64,000 nucleotides of DNA from Nocardia asiatica NBRC 100129 (GTDB lineage: Bacteria > Actinomycetota > Actinomycetes > Mycobacteriales > Mycobacteriaceae): positions 16,193 through 80,192 of the forward strand of contig NZ_BAFS01000474.1 of assembly GCF_000308415.1 (NCBI RefSeq), given 5' to 3'. Shown here one piece after another: positions 61,934 to 64,000 of the stretch. The notes beneath the pieces were generated by a model. That model was not told the origin of the DNA, searched no databases, and was given only the letters and a program-made list of their open reading frames with translations. The stretch's first letter is position 1. Each line of letters starts with the position of its first letter. Position numbers and translations under genes: made by a program.

Positions 61934-61980
61934 GTGACAGAACATCACCGAACAACCTACGATATCGCTACGTAGATTTG
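61934..61980 (+). promoter_or_regulatory. Promoter and operator C of the BlaI gene
   Basis: GTGACA (61934-61939) and TACGAT (61958-61963) make a plausible promoter. ACGATATCGCTACGTAGATTTG (61959-61980) aligns with operators A and B, sharing the CTACG(T)A core, although the dyad is weaker. This implies autoregulation. Confidence 0.6.
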
Positions 61981-62004
61981 AGGGTTGTTGTCAGGAGGTT
62001 GGTC

Positions 62005-62376
62005 GTGGCACACCGATTCGGCGATCTCGAAGCCGTCGTGATGGACCGCGTGTGGGCGGCCGAAGACGACATCACCGTCCGTGACGTCTACGAAAGTTTG
62101 CTGCTCGAACGCGAGATCGCCTACACCACGGTGATGACCACCATGGACAACCTGCACCGCAAGGGCTGGCTCGCCCGCGAACGTCACGGCAAGGCCTACC
62201 TGTACTGGCCCACCCTGACCCGCGAGGAATACAGCGCACAGCTCATGCGTGACGCTCTCGAAGGCACTCGCTCCGATCTCGTGCTGGCGCATTTCGTCGA
62301 ACAGATCAGCAAGGACGAATCCGACGCCCTGCGCGCCCTGCTCCGCCGAATCAAACCCAACCGATCCACGAGCTGA
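62005..62376 (+). CDS. BlaI/CopY-type transcriptional repressor
   Basis: A 123-aa winged-helix repressor of the penicillinase-repressor family: DLEAVVMDRVWAAEDDITVR, IAYTTVMTTMDNLHRKGWLA (recognition helix) and ERHGKAYLYWPTLTREEYSA. GTG 62005 follows AGGAGGT. No Cys-rich metal site is seen, unlike CopY, so release may need proteolysis by the M56 protein at 53211. It lies downstream of operator C and is nearly identical in key regions to the frameshifted copy at 59064. Confidence 0.9.
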   Translation: MAHRFGDLEAVVMDRVWAAEDDITVRDVYESLLLEREIAYTTVMTTMDNLHRKGWLARERHGKAYLYWPTLTREEYSAQLMRDALEGTRSDLVLAHFVEQISKDESDALRALLRRIKPNRSTS

Positions 62377-62456
62377 GCCATCCCGTTCGCCACGGTCACG
62401 GCGAGTGGCGGCCGCGGCCGCGGCCCCTGTCGCCGATCCCGAAGGTCCATCAGCGC

Positions 62457-62790
62457 ATGTCCAGCGATCATCTACGCTCCGGCACCGACCCAACGACTGC
62501 CCATACTCACGAACATGGTGGCCACGGCAGTGACCACCACGAGGCCACGCATCCGCGACCCGAACACCACGAGCACACCTCGCAGAACCCGGTCGGCTAC
62601 TGCGACCTGCCCGAGGAGGCCGAGCTCCGCGAACGGCCCTGCGGATGCGGGTGCGGCGAGATCAGCACCTCGACTTCCCGCCGGCCACGACGTGCACGCT
62701 TCGAGGGCCGGGTGTGCAGAATGTTCGCTGGCTCGGCACCGGAGTTCATCCGCTGGGTCGACCGTATGGCCGGTCGGCTAGCCCGGCGTA
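62457..62790 (+). pseudogene. Degraded His-rich/CGCGCG-motif gene
   Basis: ATG 62457 begins a His-rich frame (TAHTHEHGGHGSDHHEATH) that reaches RERPCGCGCGEIS near 62660. After that the frame is low-complexity, while another frame gives LPAGHDVHASRAGCAE and the first again gives FAGSAPEFIRWVDRM. The mix suggests two compensating frameshifts or decay of a small metal-binding protein. The full frame continues to 63107 without coding character. Confidence 0.45.
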
Positions 62791-63066
62791 CCCGTCCCCG
62801 CCGTGAGCAATCGCGCGGCATCGCGGCCCTGACTGGCCAGTCCCCGATAACGCGACCACCTCTCATTCACCGGGGACAGGCCACGACGACCGCCCGGCCT
62901 CGATGGAGTCCTACGACGAGTTGCTCAATAGCCGTGCAGGCCGGAGTTCCGAATTCACCGCCGAGGCTGTCGATGCTCAGTGAAAAGTGGTCGAATGACG
63001 GTGGGAGAGATCCTACAGTCATCCGGTCTGGTGGCGGGGCCACGCAACAACCGCTGTTCAGGGGCT
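62791..63066. other. Intergenic stretch without a gene
   Basis: 276 bases between the degraded gene and the porin. I see no structure, terminator or repeat. Confidence 0.4.
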
Positions 63067-63747
63067 TCAGAACGCGAATTCGGCACCGTAGCCTGTCGTC
63101 TGCATAGCGCCGCTGTCGACATCGGCGCGCACGATGATGAACGGCATGGCCGAGACCGGTGATGGGCATCCCCCGATATTCAGCCTGGTATTGCTGTGCG
63201 CGAAAGTGTAGGGAAACATTGAGTTTTCGTCCAGGGAGACCCCGCCGACCACTGCCGCGGCCACAGTGCCCGGGGCCAGATTTACCGCAAGCCCTCCGGC
63301 GGGGGCCGCTCCGACACCGGTACCGACGCTGATGCTGGGCGGCGCGTCTATCGCCAGATCGGTGCCGGAGTCGAGGCCGAAGGAAGGCGGGATTCTGGTG
63401 GTGACGCCGGCATTGGGGGCGATGCCTATCGAGATGCCATTGGAAACGTTCACGGCACAGCCGATCAGATATCCGGCGACGATTTGCCCGCCTGGCAGCG
63501 ACGCGCGTCCGTCGAGATCGATCGAATAGACTCCGGCGACCTTGACCGCGTGCACGAAGCCGGATGCGACATGCCCGCCAGCGGGTACGACATCGGTGGA
63601 ATCTACCGACGCAATCAGGTGCAGCCCGCCGGAGTTGAATTCCCCCGGTGCCGCGCCGACCGCAGTATCGACAACGCCAACTGCACCGGTGGCGGCCACC
63701 GTCACCGCCGCTATCGCCGCCAGAGTCCGCAAATGCTTGTGGTTCAT
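63067..63747 (-). CDS. MspA-family porin
   Basis: A 226-aa porin of the mycomembrane. Signal peptide to about residue 34 (TVAATGAVGVVDTAVGAAPG), then the MspA landmarks GVYSIDLDGRASLPGGQIV, GYLIGCAVNVSNGI, APGTVAAAVVGG and SNTRLNIGGCPSPVSAMPFI. The final residue is Phe, typical of outer-membrane beta-proteins. GGAG precedes ATG 63747. In mycobacteria MspA porins let copper and small solutes in, which fits the neighbouring genes. It points to a mycolic-acid-containing host. Confidence 0.92.
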   Translation of the reverse strand: MNHKHLRTLAAIAAVTVAATGAVGVVDTAVGAAPGEFNSGGLHLIASVDSTDVVPAGGHVASGFVHAVKVAGVYSIDLDGRASLPGGQIVAGYLIGCAVNVSNGISIGIAPNAGVTTRIPPSFGLDSGTDLAIDAPPSISVGTGVGAAPAGGLAVNLAPGTVAAAVVGGVSLDENSMFPYTFAHSNTRLNIGGCPSPVSAMPFIIVRADVDSGAMQTTGYGAEFAF

Positions 63748-63863
63748 CACGCTCCAGTCAGGTAGTCATCAAGACGGGACTTCACAGAAGGACCCGCACA
63801 GCAACTGTCGTCGTGCATGGGTTGTTCGGCGTGTGCGGCTGGAACTCTACCGGTCGGTGCAGC

Positions 63864-63944
63864 TCAGTCGTCGTCGTGCCGCGACGGCGAGTTGCCGACG
63901 CGACGGGCATGCCGGTGCTTGGAGGCATCGCGTCGATTACTCAT
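63864..63944 (-). CDS. 26-aa basic small ORF
   Basis: MSNRRDASKHRHARRVGNSP then SRHDDD; the ATG overlaps the stop of the partial upstream gene (CATGAG). Basic then acidic; no family recognised. Translational coupling makes it plausible. Confidence 0.45.
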   Translation of the reverse strand: MSNRRDASKHRHARRVGNSPSRHDDD

Positions 63945-64000
63945 GGCTTTCGAACCACCGGGTTCCTCTCGTTCACCAAGCGCTGCCAGAGTTCGCGGCT
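63941..64000 (-). CDS. Partial gene at the right edge
   Basis: The last 19 codons of a minus-strand frame, ending SRELWQRLVNERNPVVRKP and TGA at 63941. The rest lies beyond the window. Too short to assign. Confidence 0.4.
   Translation of the reverse strand, partial: SRELWQRLVNERNPVVRKP

Noticed and set aside
1..64000. CRISPR arrays, intact insertion sequences, integrase, relaxase
   Set aside because: No regular spaced repeats, no transposase or tyrosine/serine recombinase motifs, and no relaxase-type His triad were seen in the translated frames.

Overview
The window is high-GC DNA from an actinobacterium, probably a mycolic-acid-containing genus such as Nocardia or Rhodococcus. The evidence is an MspA-family porin, an LpqS-like protein, a CysK2-MFS-multicopper oxidase copper locus of the mycobacterial type, cutinase-like hydrolases and many GTG starts. 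No tRNA, rRNA, CRISPR array, intact insertion sequence, integrase or relaxase is visible.

Positions 1-25855 hold one long minus-strand conjugation operon of 25 genes plus a 26-codon coupling ORF. Most genes overlap by GTGA or ATGA. In transcription order it encodes a Pro-rich secreted protein, a cutinase, a lipase-like protein, a second cutinase-like protein, a one-TM VirB8-like protein, a P-loop-like protein without the Walker lysine, a VirB2-like small membrane protein, an alpha/beta hydrolase, a two-TM protein, two related membrane-anchored proteins, a TrbL/VirB6-like protein, a SCO6880-type protein and a VirB4-type ATPase, an NlpC/P60 hydrolase, a lipoprotein, five copies of an unrecognised paralogue family, a VirD4/TraG-type coupling protein and a double-DUF4913 protein. 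This is a conjugation machine of an ICE or plasmid; the rest of the element lies to the left.

Positions 25985-37852 are an accessory and regulatory zone: a 35-aa amphipathic peptide gene, an Xis/MerR-like DNA-binding protein, two XRE regulators (one divergent from a short-chain dehydrogenase), a histidine phosphatase, an ImuA'-like RecA relative with a near-consensus SOS box, an XRE-ImmA/IrrE metalloprotease overlapping an unknown partner, and a cytosolic 5'-nucleotidase. Positions 38130-43553 are a plus-strand cluster: poly-gamma-glutamate hydrolase-like protein, dihydropteroate synthase, ThyX, a radical SAM protein, a cysteine-less glutaredoxin-like protein and a WD40 protein with a recently duplicated blade. 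Positions 45529-50395 encode a signalling module: a DUF4407-Ser/Thr kinase fusion, an FHA-PP2C phosphatase and an unknown third protein.

Positions 51219-64000 look chromosomal and are devoted to copper handling: M56 protease, YcnI-like protein, MFS exporter, CysK2-like enzyme, LpqS-like protein, two small His-rich secreted proteins, a multicopper oxidase, a 21-residue Met/Cys microprotein with a near-perfect Shine-Dalgarno, BlaI/CopY regulators (one frameshifted) and an MspA porin. Three related operators lie upstream of the His-rich genes and the intact regulator, giving an apparent copper- or stress-responsive regulon. Several genes here (maleylpyruvate isomerase-like, cysteine desulfurase, one BlaI) are truncated or frameshifted.
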